DNA of 64,000 bases. Origin: Streptantibioticus ferralitis (GTDB lineage Bacteria > Actinomycetota > Actinomycetes > Streptomycetales > Streptomycetaceae). Where the stretch lies: contig NZ_JARHTQ010000003.1 of the NCBI RefSeq assembly GCF_029223525.1, forward strand, positions 416,123-480,122. Direction: 5' to 3'. Both the position numbers and the translations under genes were made by a program. The notes under the pieces were generated by a model. That model searched no databases and had not been told where the DNA came from. It saw nothing but the letters and a program-made list of their open reading frames with translations. Positions 53,079 to 62,600 of the stretch are shown piece after piece (within the stretch, counting starts at the first letter, position 1; every line of letters starts with the position of its first letter).

Positions 53079-53609
53079 GTGCCGTACGAGAGAGACCGAG
53101 TCATCGTCGGCGTCAGTGGTTCGCCGACCGGCCTGTGGGCCCTGCAACGTAGCGCTCGGGAGGCCAGACGGGACGGCCGGGCGTTGATCGCGGTGCTGGC
53201 GTGGGAGCCGCCGGGAGGTGAGGGCCTGTACCGGAGGGCACCGTGTCCGCCACTGGCCGCCGAGTCGAGGAAGAAGGCGGCCGAGCGTCTGGACGTGCTC
53301 CTGAATGAGGCCTTCGGCGGTCATCCTCCAGGTGTGCGCACGGAGTTACGGACCCCGCGTGGCGAGCCGGGCTGGGTCCTGTGTGCGCTCGCCGACCGAC
53401 CGGACGACCTGCTGGTGGTCGGGGGACGGCGGTGTCTGGCCCGCACATGGCGCGGCCGGGTCACCCGCCAGGTGCTGGCCGGCGCCCGTTGTCCGGTGCT
53501 CGTGGCGCCCGCGCCACTGGTGCCGCGGGAGGTGTCCCGCCAGTTGCGCCGCGCGGAGCCCGCCGATTTCGCGCTGCGTCCAGGCCACCGCACGGGCGGC
53601 ACGGCGTAA
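53079..53609 (+). CDS. Universal stress protein family
   Basis: This 176-residue single UspA-like domain begins at GTG 53079 (MPYERDRVIVGVSGSPTGLW) with AAGGAG just upstream. Next comes ALQRSAREARRDGRALIAVL, then the nucleotide-binding loop LLVVGGRRCLARTWRGRVTR (G-2x-G-9x-type pattern, imperfect) and CPVLVAPAP. A 25-residue basic tail follows. Such proteins bind ATP or act in dormancy and stress; the exact role is unknown. It stands alone, divergent from the shortened Lrp gene. Confidence 0.85.
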   Translation: MPYERDRVIVGVSGSPTGLWALQRSAREARRDGRALIAVLAWEPPGGEGLYRRAPCPPLAAESRKKAAERLDVLLNEAFGGHPPGVRTELRTPRGEPGWVLCALADRPDDLLVVGGRRCLARTWRGRVTRQVLAGARCPVLVAPAPLVPREVSRQLRRAEPADFALRPGHRTGGTA

Positions 53610-54161
53610 CAGCGTGGGTTTTCCCCCGATGCCAGCCGAAGGCCCGCGCTGGACGCGGGCGGTCCCCTCTTGCCGCCCGCATCCCAAAGCTTTCCCGGAA
53701 GACCCCGCCGTGTGGCCCCCATCTGGGCGGAGGCGAGCGACCCCGCGCCACGACGCGCAAAGCTGCGACCTGCGCCTCCGCGCCCGACCCCTCCGCACAT
53801 ATGGGCTGGTCGTGCGGTCAGACCCGTGACGTGTGAAGGCGCCCTGATCAAAAGGAAGATGACGCACCTGGCGAGGAGACGCGTCAGCTGATTGGGCCGT
53901 GCTTGGTCACGACCAGATCGCTTCCGGCTTCGTGTCCTTGGAAACGGGAATCGCCGGGCGCTCGACGTCCGTCTCGAAGATTGGCAGGTAGAGGCTGCCT
54001 GTCGAAGTGTGATCCGTTCACGCTCTCGGTGCCGAGAATCCACCCGGGAGGAAGTACCGGGTAAGCCGTCCTTGGCCAGGCCATCTGAAGACCACATTTG
54101 CCGATCACGGAGCGGGAAAGCGGCGCGAGCCCGGGAGCCGAGGTGGATGGCCCCTTCGGTG
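53610..54161. other. Gap without a supported gene
   Basis: It contains only overlapping Arg/Pro-rich shadow frames in both strands and no ribosome site. It separates the universal stress protein from the defence-type island. Confidence 0.5.
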
Positions 54162-56330
54162 TCAGTGCCCCGTCAACGCGAAGCGTAGGTAGCGGGCATG
54201 GGACAGGGCGCGGCGGATGCGTCGGGCCTCAGCAAGGGAAGCGTTGACAGAGTCAAGGTCTGCTTGGGATTCCTGGATCTGGAGGGCGCGCTGTGCGAAG
54301 GCTTGGCGCTGCTGCTGTGCTAGACGCAGAGCGGCGGCGTCTTGGGCGGAGAGCCGGACGCGGCCGTCTTGGAGGCGCTGCTGTGCCTGGGCGCGTTGGG
54401 TTGCGGCATCGGCTTCCGCCTTGCGGCGCTCATCGCTGTGTTGCGCCCGACGGCGCTCGAAGTCGGATGTGATGGACTGGCGTCGAGCCGATGACAGCCG
54501 GATGGTGCACCGGGATTGCGCGGCGGAGATCTGCGCCTGCCGCCAGGCGTCGAGCGTGCGTGCCTTGGCGGCGCCGATGCCCTTGATATTCACCTCGCGG
54601 CCGCCGGTCTTCACGATCAGGGCAGTGGTGCTGGCGTATCCGCCGCTGTTGGTCGAAATCAAGCGGATACCGGTGAAGTCTGCGGCAGCGCTGATTCCAT
54701 ACATGGCGAGACTCCCCTTGAGCTTCTCGCCGATTCCCTGCAGTCGTGCCGTGGCTATGCGGGCTTTGCGCAACTCCTCCTGGACGAAGGTGGCCCGCTC
54801 GGTCGCGAGAGCTTGGTCCATGGCCGCCCTCAGCTCACCGTCCAGGGACGAGACCTTGCGGTCGATCGCGGCCCACTTCTTGATCTTGCCGCTGTCGGCG
54901 GCGGCTACCTCGCGCTGGTGGCGGTCGAGCAGCTCCTGCTGAGCCCGGGTGAGTTCTGCCTTGCGTTTGGTCTCGGCCGAGTCAAACTCCATACGCTGCC
55001 TGTGGAGTTCATTGGTCGCCTTGTCAGGGTGGGTGGCCTGCCAACGACGCTTCGTGAGCGCGCGCACGTGTTTGCGGAGCAGCCGGGTTTCGGAGCGTGT
55101 GCGGTGTGCGGCCCAGGTGAGGAAGGCGGTCGCGGTGAGCGGCAGCGGTAGCAGGAGGGAAGCAAGGACGCCAGCGGCGCAGAGAATGGCGGGCACGAAC
55201 ACGGTGATGGGCAGCAGCACTGCAGCTAGGACATCCAGGGCCCGGCGGCCCGTGAAACTGGTGGGCGGGGCATCCGGGTCTTCCGCGGGCGGTGCTGATG
55301 AGACCGGGGGCAGATGGCCGCTCATCCAACTTGGCAGAGTGCTGCCGTTGTCCGCGGAATGAGGTGCGGCGGAGGCCAGCGGGAGCGTCGGCGCGCTCAC
55401 CGGGGCGGACGGAAGAGGCGGGAGCGCATCGAGCGGCTGCCAGGACAGGGAACGGACCTGGTCTGCGAGGTCCCGAACGGTCTGGTCTCGATGGGCGAGC
55501 AGAGCTGGGAAGCGGGAAGAGGCCGACGGGTTCTTGAAGTCGTCCTCGGCGAGGAGTAGGTATTCGCCGTGCCGTTCGTGGAGTTGCGCCCACAGTCTGG
55601 CGTCCGCCGCGACGGCCTTCAGCGCAAGGAAGATCACCCAGGCGGAGAACCGGTCCATGTGGGAGTCGAAGTCCTCATCGCCGCGGGCGGGGGACTGGTA
55701 GTTGCGGTGGCCCCTCTCCGTGCCCTCGCGGCCGGACAGGGCCGGCACGTACATGCCGTCGTAGTCCACTAGACGGAGGGTGCCGTCGTCGGCCACTAGC
55801 AGGTTGCCGTGTTGCAGGTCGCCGTGGGCTATGTCGTGCGCGACGAGATCGGCGGCCAGCTCGGAGAAGCGGTCCGCGAGCCGGGCGACGGCGGCGCTGT
55901 CGTGGTGGTGGGTGTCAAGCCACGCTGACAGCGTGACCGCTTCGACCCATTCCATCTTCAGCACGGGATACCGCTCGGCGCCAACCAAGATCGCGTCCGG
56001 CAGGTATTCGAAGCCCATCTTCCACGGCTGCGAGAGGGCTGTGGAGTCGAGTGTGACGAGCTGTTTGCTGATCGCCTCGTACCGCATCTCTTGGTCCGGG
56101 ATATGCCGGGTGAAGCACTTGACGGCGTAGCGCCGCCCCGAGGCGGCGGAGGTGAGGGAGAAAACGCTGGCGAAGGCACCCGAGATCGCTTTTGGAGTGT
56201 GGATCTTGGTGAGCTCGGGAACCGCACCCTTCAACTCGGGGTGGCGGAAGCACAGATGGGTGTTCTGCATGGCCTCCGAGTACTCGCCACCGGTGGGGAA
56301 CTGGCGGAACGGTCCGGCGGCAGCGGCCAT
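54162..56330 (-). CDS. TerY-P-type protein kinase with coiled coil and helix-hairpin-helix domain
   Basis: The product has 722 residues. The kinase domain (about residues 45-260) has RRYAVKCFT (Lys), DIAHGDLQHGNLLVADDGT (HRD loop as HGD) and LRLVDYDGMYVPALSG (DFG as DYD). Two hydrophobic segments near residues 370-410 (AVLLPITVFVPAILCAAGVL, ASLLLPLPLTATAFLTWAAH) may anchor it in the membrane. A long charged coiled coil follows, then a helix-hairpin-helix DNA/protein-binding motif, VNIKGIGAAKARTLDAWRQA. With PP2C and vWA genes upstream, this is the kinase of a TerY-P phosphorylation triad, linked to stress and conflict responses. The start follows GGAGG and lies 3 bp after the phosphatase stop. 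Confidence 0.88.
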   Translation of the reverse strand: MAAAAGPFRQFPTGGEYSEAMQNTHLCFRHPELKGAVPELTKIHTPKAISGAFASVFSLTSAASGRRYAVKCFTRHIPDQEMRYEAISKQLVTLDSTALSQPWKMGFEYLPDAILVGAERYPVLKMEWVEAVTLSAWLDTHHHDSAAVARLADRFSELAADLVAHDIAHGDLQHGNLLVADDGTLRLVDYDGMYVPALSGREGTERGHRNYQSPARGDEDFDSHMDRFSAWVIFLALKAVAADARLWAQLHERHGEYLLLAEDDFKNPSASSRFPALLAHRDQTVRDLADQVRSLSWQPLDALPPLPSAPVSAPTLPLASAAPHSADNGSTLPSWMSGHLPPVSSAPPAEDPDAPPTSFTGRRALDVLAAVLLPITVFVPAILCAAGVLASLLLPLPLTATAFLTWAAHRTRSETRLLRKHVRALTKRRWQATHPDKATNELHRQRMEFDSAETKRKAELTRAQQELLDRHQREVAAADSGKIKKWAAIDRKVSSLDGELRAAMDQALATERATFVQEELRKARIATARLQGIGEKLKGSLAMYGISAAADFTGIRLISTNSGGYASTTALIVKTGGREVNIKGIGAAKARTLDAWRQAQISAAQSRCTIRLSSARRQSITSDFERRRAQHSDERRKAEADAATQRAQAQQRLQDGRVRLSAQDAAALRLAQQQRQAFAQRALQIQESQADLDSVNASLAEARRIRRALSHARYLRFALTGH

Positions 56331-56333
56331 ACG

Positions 56334-57164
56334 TCACCTCCCTTCGACGTCGATGCGTACGACGGCGACGTCGTCATTGCGCAGCACTTGCTGTGACCGC
56401 AGGTCATCGAGCCAGGCGCCAAAGCCGTCGGTGTCGTGCGGGCCTCCGAACTCAAGGAGTTGGCGGAAGGCGTGAACGGGGTCCGGGGCGCCCAGGAACC
56501 AGGCGGCAAGGGCGTCGGACATCAGGAGCAGTCGGTCGCCCGGCTCGCAGACACCTGTGGTGAACCGGGTACGGGCACCGATCAGGCCGGTGTCGCGGTT
56601 CCGGCTGCCGAAGAGGTCGGGTACGGTGCCGAACTCCTCGGCACGCTCAACCGGGAATGACCGAATCAGCTTGTCGTCGCGGATGTGAAACATGCAGCTG
56701 TCGCCCAGCGCGGCCACCTGCCACTGCCACGTCTCAGTGGGAGAGTCCGGCCCGGGCGTGATCCTGAGCGTCAGCATGGTCGCGTACGCGCCTTCGGCCA
56801 GCTTGGCCTGCTCATACCACTTGAGGGGCCGACCGACTTCGGCACGGTCCCGGGTGTACTCCTCCAGCCATGGGTCCCACCGCTCCACCACCGCCGTCGC
56901 GAACTGCTCGTACACCGGGCCCGCGGTGAAGAAGTCGGCTTGCTCCAAGGCCCATTGGGCTGACTCGATGGCGAGTAGGTGTGCCCAGTCCTTCGCGAGG
57001 ACACTCTCCGTCGCGCCGTCGCACACGCTTGCCGCGACCGGCCCGGTGATCAGGTCGTCGTGGGGCCGGTCCGGGAGCACGCAGACGGCGTCCTCGCACT
57101 CGAGTGCCGTGCTGCCGTGCTTGGGCGCGACGAGGTGGGTGATGTAGAGGCCGGGGGAGGTCAC
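56334..57164 (-). CDS. PP2C-family protein phosphatase of the TerY-P triad
   Basis: This 276-residue protein has the PP2C metal motifs: ECEDAVCVLPD, AASVCDGATESVLAKD, VAALGDSCMFHIRD, LLLMSDALAAWFL and RNDDVAVVRIDVEG. It likely removes phosphates placed by the kinase encoded just downstream. Its GTG/ATG at 57164 overlaps the vWA stop by 4 bp, and its own stop is 3 bp from the kinase start, so all three are co-translated. Confidence 0.92.
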   Translation of the reverse strand: MTSPGLYITHLVAPKHGSTALECEDAVCVLPDRPHDDLITGPVAASVCDGATESVLAKDWAHLLAIESAQWALEQADFFTAGPVYEQFATAVVERWDPWLEEYTRDRAEVGRPLKWYEQAKLAEGAYATMLTLRITPGPDSPTETWQWQVAALGDSCMFHIRDDKLIRSFPVERAEEFGTVPDLFGSRNRDTGLIGARTRFTTGVCEPGDRLLLMSDALAAWFLGAPDPVHAFRQLLEFGGPHDTDGFGAWLDDLRSQQVLRNDDVAVVRIDVEGR

Positions 57165-57997
57165 CGCAGTTCGGTGGCGCGAGTGCCGATGTCCAGGAAC
57201 TGGACAACCGAGGTGATGTCGGCGTTGTAGACGAATCCGCGGGTGGTCTCGCTGACCTTCTGGCCCTGTGAAGCGGCGTAGGAGCGCATGTGGCTGGGAA
57301 GCGGGCTTGACATCTGGAAGAGGGTGCTGGCATGCGAGTCCGGAAGGTCCGCATCGGAATCGGGGAAGGAGACCGGTGAACCGCCCGAAGCCGAGACATG
57401 GAGGTTGAACAGCAGCGCGGTGCCGTCGGCGGTGGCATGGGCCGTGATGGAGTTCGCGGCCTCCACAGGGTCACCGTCCGTCGATTCGCCGTCGGTGAGA
57501 TTGATGACGATGGGCGGGAAGCTGGCGGGGTAGCGCTCGGTCCATCCCGCTACAAGCGTCTCCGCGTATTTCAGTGCGCGGTTCATCGGCGTTCCACCAT
57601 GGGCGACGGGGTCCATCCACAGGGGAAACTTGACACTCATCTCGACCAGGCCGCCTGCCCCGTCGGGGACCTTCTTCGTACGGTCGTCGACGCGTGCCGG
57701 ATTGTCGGCGACCTCACTCAGCGGGACGAGATCGCGGCCAGTGAGCGCGCCGGCGAATGCCGAACCCACTGTCGCGCCGTAGCCGACTACGGCGACATGG
57801 AAGTAGTCGCGTACGCCCTCCTCCTTGGCGCACTTGACGGACAACTCGGTGAGCAGCCGGTTGATGGCGTCGGCGACCACGTCGGCCTTCTTCTGCGGCA
57901 CCTCTCCACCGATCGGATCCGTCATCGAGGTGGACTGATCGACGAGGAACACGATGCATGTCGGGTTGGTGCGGCTGATCTCGGCCGTATATGCCAT
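57161..57997 (-). CDS. vWA-domain (TerY-like) protein
   Basis: This 278-residue protein starts at ATG 57997 (MAYTAEISRTNPTCIVFLVD) with an intact MIDAS motif DQSTSM. The Thr and Asp parts of the MIDAS come later (HGGTPMNRALKYAETLVAGW, IVINLTDGESTDGDPVEAAN). vWA proteins of the TerY type bind metal and recruit the kinase and phosphatase. An upstream extension of the frame to 58264 has no family resemblance. The three-gene order vWA, PP2C, kinase is conserved in TerY-P systems. Confidence 0.92.
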   Translation of the reverse strand: MAYTAEISRTNPTCIVFLVDQSTSMTDPIGGEVPQKKADVVADAINRLLTELSVKCAKEEGVRDYFHVAVVGYGATVGSAFAGALTGRDLVPLSEVADNPARVDDRTKKVPDGAGGLVEMSVKFPLWMDPVAHGGTPMNRALKYAETLVAGWTERYPASFPPIVINLTDGESTDGDPVEAANSITAHATADGTALLFNLHVSASGGSPVSFPDSDADLPDSHASTLFQMSSPLPSHMRSYAASQGQKVSETTRGFVYNADITSVVQFLDIGTRATELR

Positions 57998-58309
57998 GTG
58001 CGGACTCCAGGTGGTGAATGCGCGGCGGTGCCAGCGCGGTGTGGCACACCCGCAGGCCGGCCTGCGGTTCGGCCGGGCTGACCCCCCAAGACGCAGACAT
58101 ATTAGTGAAGTTGACGGCCCATTGGCGTCTACTCGAACAATCCGCGTAGGCGGCATCGAAGGCACTCGTGATGCGGAGCGAAGCGTCCCGGGGCTGTGCG
58201 CCTGCGCACCTCCATATGCCATCGACGATGGGGTTATGGCCGAAAGTAGCAGTGACGGGGGCATGTGCTGGCAGCTACTTGTAATTGGTTGGCGCAGAGG
58301 GGGGCGAGG

Positions 58310-58522
58310 ATGCTGCTAGTGATAGGGCTGCTCGTGATCGGGGGAGTGGGGCTGGTCTCGCGGTGCGGCGGGCCGACGTACCGGCATCGGCCCTGTCGAC
58401 GAACACGCAAGGGGCTGTTCAGCCGGTGTCATCAGCACACCTTCGCCGTTGTCACGGTGACAGACCTGGCGGGGTTAGGGCTCTTCGCCGCCGCGTACGG
58501 ACTATGGACGCTTGCGGCATGA
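58310..58522 (+). CDS. Small membrane protein
   Basis: This 70-residue protein from ATG 58310 has two hydrophobic segments, MLLVIGLLVIGGVGLVS at the start and LAGLGLFAAAYGLWTLAA at the end, with a basic His/Arg/Cys-rich loop between (RHRPCRRTRKGLFSRCHQHT). Gs before the ATG can act as ribosome site. Its stop overlaps the ATG of the Mrr-like gene (ATGA), so the two work together, perhaps as a membrane partner. I do not recognise the family. Confidence 0.7.
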   Translation: MLLVIGLLVIGGVGLVSRCGGPTYRHRPCRRTRKGLFSRCHQHTFAVVTVTDLAGLGLFAAAYGLWTLAA

Positions 58523-59190
58523 GACAACGGAGCACCGGCGGATGGGCGGCGCTGCCCCGGTGGGTCTGGGCGTTGCTGGCTCTCGCGGGAGGTGTGGCGG
58601 CGGCCAGAGGAGTCTCGGCGCTGTGGGCGCAACCCGCGGGGCCCTGGGGGGTCCTCGCTGTGGTCATCGGTGGTGTCACGGTCGGCTGCGCGCGACCAGG
58701 GCGCAAAGCGATTGTCCGGAGAGTGGCTCGTCGGCGGGTACCTGCCGCATCGGCGCGGTACTCACTGGCCCACCTGGACGCGATGGGGGACAGGGAATTC
58801 GAGCTGGCGGTGCACCGGCTCCTCATGCGGGATGGCTTCACGTCCAGGCATGTGGGGCGGGCCGGGGACAAGGGAGCCGACGTCATCGCGGTGGATCGGT
58901 GGGGCCGGACTCTGGTCGTCCAGTGCAAGAGGTTGCGCTGGGATCGGAGAGTGGGGGACCAGGACGTGCAGCGGGTCAACGGAACCTATCGCCACGATCA
59001 CGGAGGAGACTTCGCGGCGATCGTGACCACGGGAGGGTTCACCCACCCGGCACGGGCCAGCTGCCCGCGGTATGGGATCCACATGGTGGACCGTCAGGTG
59101 CTGGATCAGTGGTCGGACGGAGGAGTGCCGCTGTACAGGCTGTTGGGGATTGCTTCGCCTGTTCGGCGACCGCGGCGGCGGGGATTGTGA
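58519..59190 (+). CDS. Membrane-anchored Mrr-like restriction endonuclease
   Basis: This 223-residue protein has two N-terminal hydrophobic helices (WVWALLALAGGVAAARGVSA, WGVLAVVIGGVTVGCA). The Mrr-type PD-(D/E)xK domain follows: DAMGDREFELAVHRLLMRDG (Glu), VGRAGDKGADVIAVDRWGRT (Asp) and LVVQCKRLRW (Gln-x-Lys). The tail, DFAAIVTTGGFTHPARA, is typical of the family. Mrr-like enzymes cut modified or foreign DNA. Membrane anchoring suggests action at DNA entry. It is coupled to the small membrane protein and lies next to the EACC1-caspase pair. Confidence 0.9.
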   Translation: MRQRSTGGWAALPRWVWALLALAGGVAAARGVSALWAQPAGPWGVLAVVIGGVTVGCARPGRKAIVRRVARRRVPAASARYSLAHLDAMGDREFELAVHRLLMRDGFTSRHVGRAGDKGADVIAVDRWGRTLVVQCKRLRWDRRVGDQDVQRVNGTYRHDHGGDFAAIVTTGGFTHPARASCPRYGIHMVDRQVLDQWSDGGVPLYRLLGIASPVRRPRRRGL

Positions 59191-59287
59191 GCAGGCGCCC
59201 GCCATCCGTGAGATCGCTAGGGTACTGGGTTGACGAATGGCTCCAACGCCCATGCAGCAGGAATAGCTGGCTGACCCAAGGGGGGAC

Positions 59288-59680
59288 ATGTCGAAGGACG
59301 ATCGCGAACTCCGAGTGCGGGTTTTTGGCGCTGACCCGGCACATGCCGAGCGTGAGGCACGGGAGCTCCGTGACGAACTGCGCGAGCTCGACGGGTCCGA
59401 CGTGCGGTTCGCGGAGCGGCGGTTGCCGGGAACGAGCCGAGACGGTGCGAAGGGAGCGCTCCTCACTCCCGAGGTAGTGCTGGTCATCACAGGCGGCTCC
59501 TTGACGCTGGCCCGCGCCGCTGTCAAGGGCTGGGTCGAGGTGCGTAAGAGCCGTTACGTACGGGTGGAGTCCAGCGACGGTACGGTGACCGAGTTGAAGG
59601 GCGCGGTGTCGGGCCGGGAAGTGAAAGAGCTACAGGCGCACCACGAGCGGGAGCGGGAATCGCCGGAGGCGAGTGAGTGA
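59288..59680 (+). CDS. Effector-associated constant component (EACC1)-like protein
   Basis: This 130-residue protein reads MSKDDRELRVRVFGADPAHA and RELRDELRELDGSDVRFAER, then a membrane-compatible or core helix GALLTPEVVLVITGGSLTLA, and KSRYVRVESSDGTVTELKGA near the end. This pattern (small N-terminal alpha/beta part, central hydrophobic helix, a final beta hairpin) fits the EACC1 family found beside caspase-like and other effectors in actinobacterial conflict systems. Its stop overlaps the caspase gene start (GTGA), which supports a functional pair. Confidence 0.82.
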   Translation: MSKDDRELRVRVFGADPAHAEREARELRDELRELDGSDVRFAERRLPGTSRDGAKGALLTPEVVLVITGGSLTLARAAVKGWVEVRKSRYVRVESSDGTVTELKGAVSGREVKELQAHHERERESPEASE

Positions 59681-62600
59681 GTCGTCAGCATGCGCTGTTG
59701 ATCGGCACCGCCTCCTACCAGGACGACGTCTTCACCACCCTGCCCTCGGTTCGCGCCGACGTGCACTATCTGAGCCAGGTGCTGGAAATGCCGTCCGTCG
59801 GACGCTTCGAGCCATGCGTGCGAGTGGAGGACTCCTCCAAAGCCGCGATCAAGCAGTCCGTCGAGAGTTTCCTCCGCGACCGGGAGCCGGACGAGCTGGT
59901 AGTGCTCTACATCAGCGGTCACGGCCTGTACGACACCGAAGACGGCCAGCTGTACTACATCACGGCCGACACCCGGGCCGACCAACTGCAACGCACAGCC
60001 ATGGAGGCCGCGTTCATCACCGAGCAACTCGAAGCGTGCGCTGCCCGGCGCAAGATCCTGTTGCTCGACTGCTGCTTCAGTGGAGCGGCCGTACAAGGTT
60101 TTCGCAGCAAGGGCGGCCCACGAGAGCGGAGTATGTCGGCCGTTGAGGCGAGCGGCGTCTACGTCATCACCGCATCGCACCAGTGGGAGGCGGCCTTTGA
60201 ATCGTCGTCCGGCGAGCCTTCGCAGTTCACCCGAGCGATGGTCCAGGGGCTCCACTCCGGGCGTGCCGATCTCGACGGTGATGGCAAGGTCTCCGCCGAT
60301 GACCTGTTCCGGCACATCAGCCGCGAGCTGAAGAACGCTCCGGATGGCAAACAACAGACACCGACCAAGTCCAGCCTCCAGGTGACCGGAGACATCTTCC
60401 TCGCGAACTCCGCCGTCGGCCGGCAGGTACCGGCACTCAAGCCGCTGGCTGCCGCACCCGCCATGGCTGAGCAAGGCGCCGGTGGCGCACCGGCCCTCCC
60501 ATCGGTCAAGGCAGCTGTTGCCGCGTACGACGACACGGCTTTCACCGACGCGGACTGGCCCAAGCTCTTCAAGTACTACCTGCAGTGCCTGCGTGAGGAG
60601 AACTCGACCGACCAATTGCTGCCGCTCGTCGGTGGCGATCCGCCGCGCGCCGTCTGGCCTGCGGGAGAGGAAGTTCTCCTCTCGGGGAGCGCGGGGTCCG
60701 TCCCCGCGCCGTCCGGCGTCGTTGAGCTGGCCGCGCGGGCACGCCAGGATGGCGCCGATCTCTGGTACGGCTATCCGGTCGTGGTCCTTTTCGACGGCAA
60801 GCGGCAGGTGTGCGCGCCGCTTGTGATGCAGCAGATCGAAGTGGCCCAGGACCAGCAGGGCCGCCCCACAGTGGTCCCGGCCGGGCCTGTGGTCCCGCAC
60901 CCCAAGCTGATATTGGATCGGTTGGGTAAGGATGAGGGGGTTGAACTACTCGCCTCGTACCAGCCGAACTGGCGGCCAGGATTTCGCGAAGAGATGGTGC
61001 GCGACCTGCGGAGCCTCCTCGGCCAGCTGGGGCTCGCCGACACCGAACACCTTGATCCCGCTGCGCTCGGTGACGGCGCATCGCTGCCAGCCGCGCATGA
61101 GGGAGCGCGCAATGTCGCGCTCGTCCACGCCACGCGCGGCGACTCCGGGACCTCGGCGCAGCTCGTCAAGGACTACTCGTCCATGCAGAAGGCTGTCGGG
61201 CAGATTGCGGAGACCGCACTCGGGGCCTTCGCCCGGCCTTTCGAGCGGGATGAGCAGGCTGAGCGTGCCGTGCAGGTCGTTGCTCCCCTGGAGTTGAATG
61301 ACGGGCAGGAAACCGTGATCCGCGCCGCCATGACCCGCAGGCTCACTGTTGCGACTGGACCTCCCGGCACGGGGAAGAGTCAGTTGATCGTCAATGCGGT
61401 GGCCACCGCGCGGGCGGCTGGTCAGTCTGTGCTCGTCGCGTCCACCAACAACAAGGCCGTGGATGAAGTATGGGAGCGCTGCGAGGAACTGGTGCCGGGG
61501 TTGCTGGTCCGCACCGGCAGCCGAGGCGGAGAGCGGGACAACGTCGAGGACGAGCTGCGGAGCCTGGAACAGCTGGCACGCGGGACCAAATCCCCTCGCA
61601 CCTCCGAGGCGCTCCGCGGCGAGTTGCGCAACAACATGCGAGAACAGCTCGCCGCACGCCAGCAGCTCGCGGATGTGGCTCTGCGGGAGCGACAGCTCGC
61701 AGACCTGGGCGGTCGACGGCACGAGTATGCCGACCAGCAGCACTGCGACGTCGGAGCGCTCACGACGGCACTGGGCGATGACGCCGCGCTTGACCGATGG
61801 CTGCCGACAGCTCGCCGGGCGAGCCGGGCGCGTCTGTTTGGCGGACGGCGGCGCGTCCGAGCTCTGCGCAGGCTGCGGGCACTGGCCATACGGGCAAGGG
61901 ATCCAGAAGAGTTCAGCGCGCTGGTGCGATTCGCCGAGGACGAGGCGGCCTGGCGGGCACAGGCCGCGATCGCTGACCGGGAGGTGGATGACGCACAACT
62001 GCTGGGCCGACTAAGGGACGCTGATCGGAAGGTACGGGATACGGCAGCCGCTCTGCTACAGGCCGTAGTGCCGGAGCACGCCGCGCCTGCCCGGGAAGCC
62101 ATCCGTGAGCGCATTCAGGCCGTACGAGCGAGGGCGCCGCGCGAATGGGCCGCTCTGGACAACATCCTGCCAAACGTGCCCTGTTGGGCTGTGACCGCCA
62201 GGTCCGCTCGCCGCTTCCGGGACCGGCCGGCCATGTTCGACCTAGTGATCGTCGATGAAGCGAGCCAGTGCTCGACGTTGGATGTGCTGCCCTTGCTCTT
62301 CCGCGCCCGCAGGGCGCTTGTCATCGGTGACCCGATGCAGCTGCCGCACATCACCAAACTGCAACCGCGTCAGGAGGCGGCGGCCCGAGATGCCGCTGCG
62401 GTACGAGGAAGTTGGCTGGAAGAACACAGACTTGGCCATCGGCGCTACTCATCGTTCCATGCCGCCGCTCGCGCGGCCGGTGCCACTCTGCTGCTGGGCG
62501 AGCACTACCGGTGCCACCCCGACGTCGTCGGTATCTCCAACCGCTACTGCTATGCGGGGCGTCTGACGGTTCTGACCGATCCGAAGTCGCTGCGGCGCCT

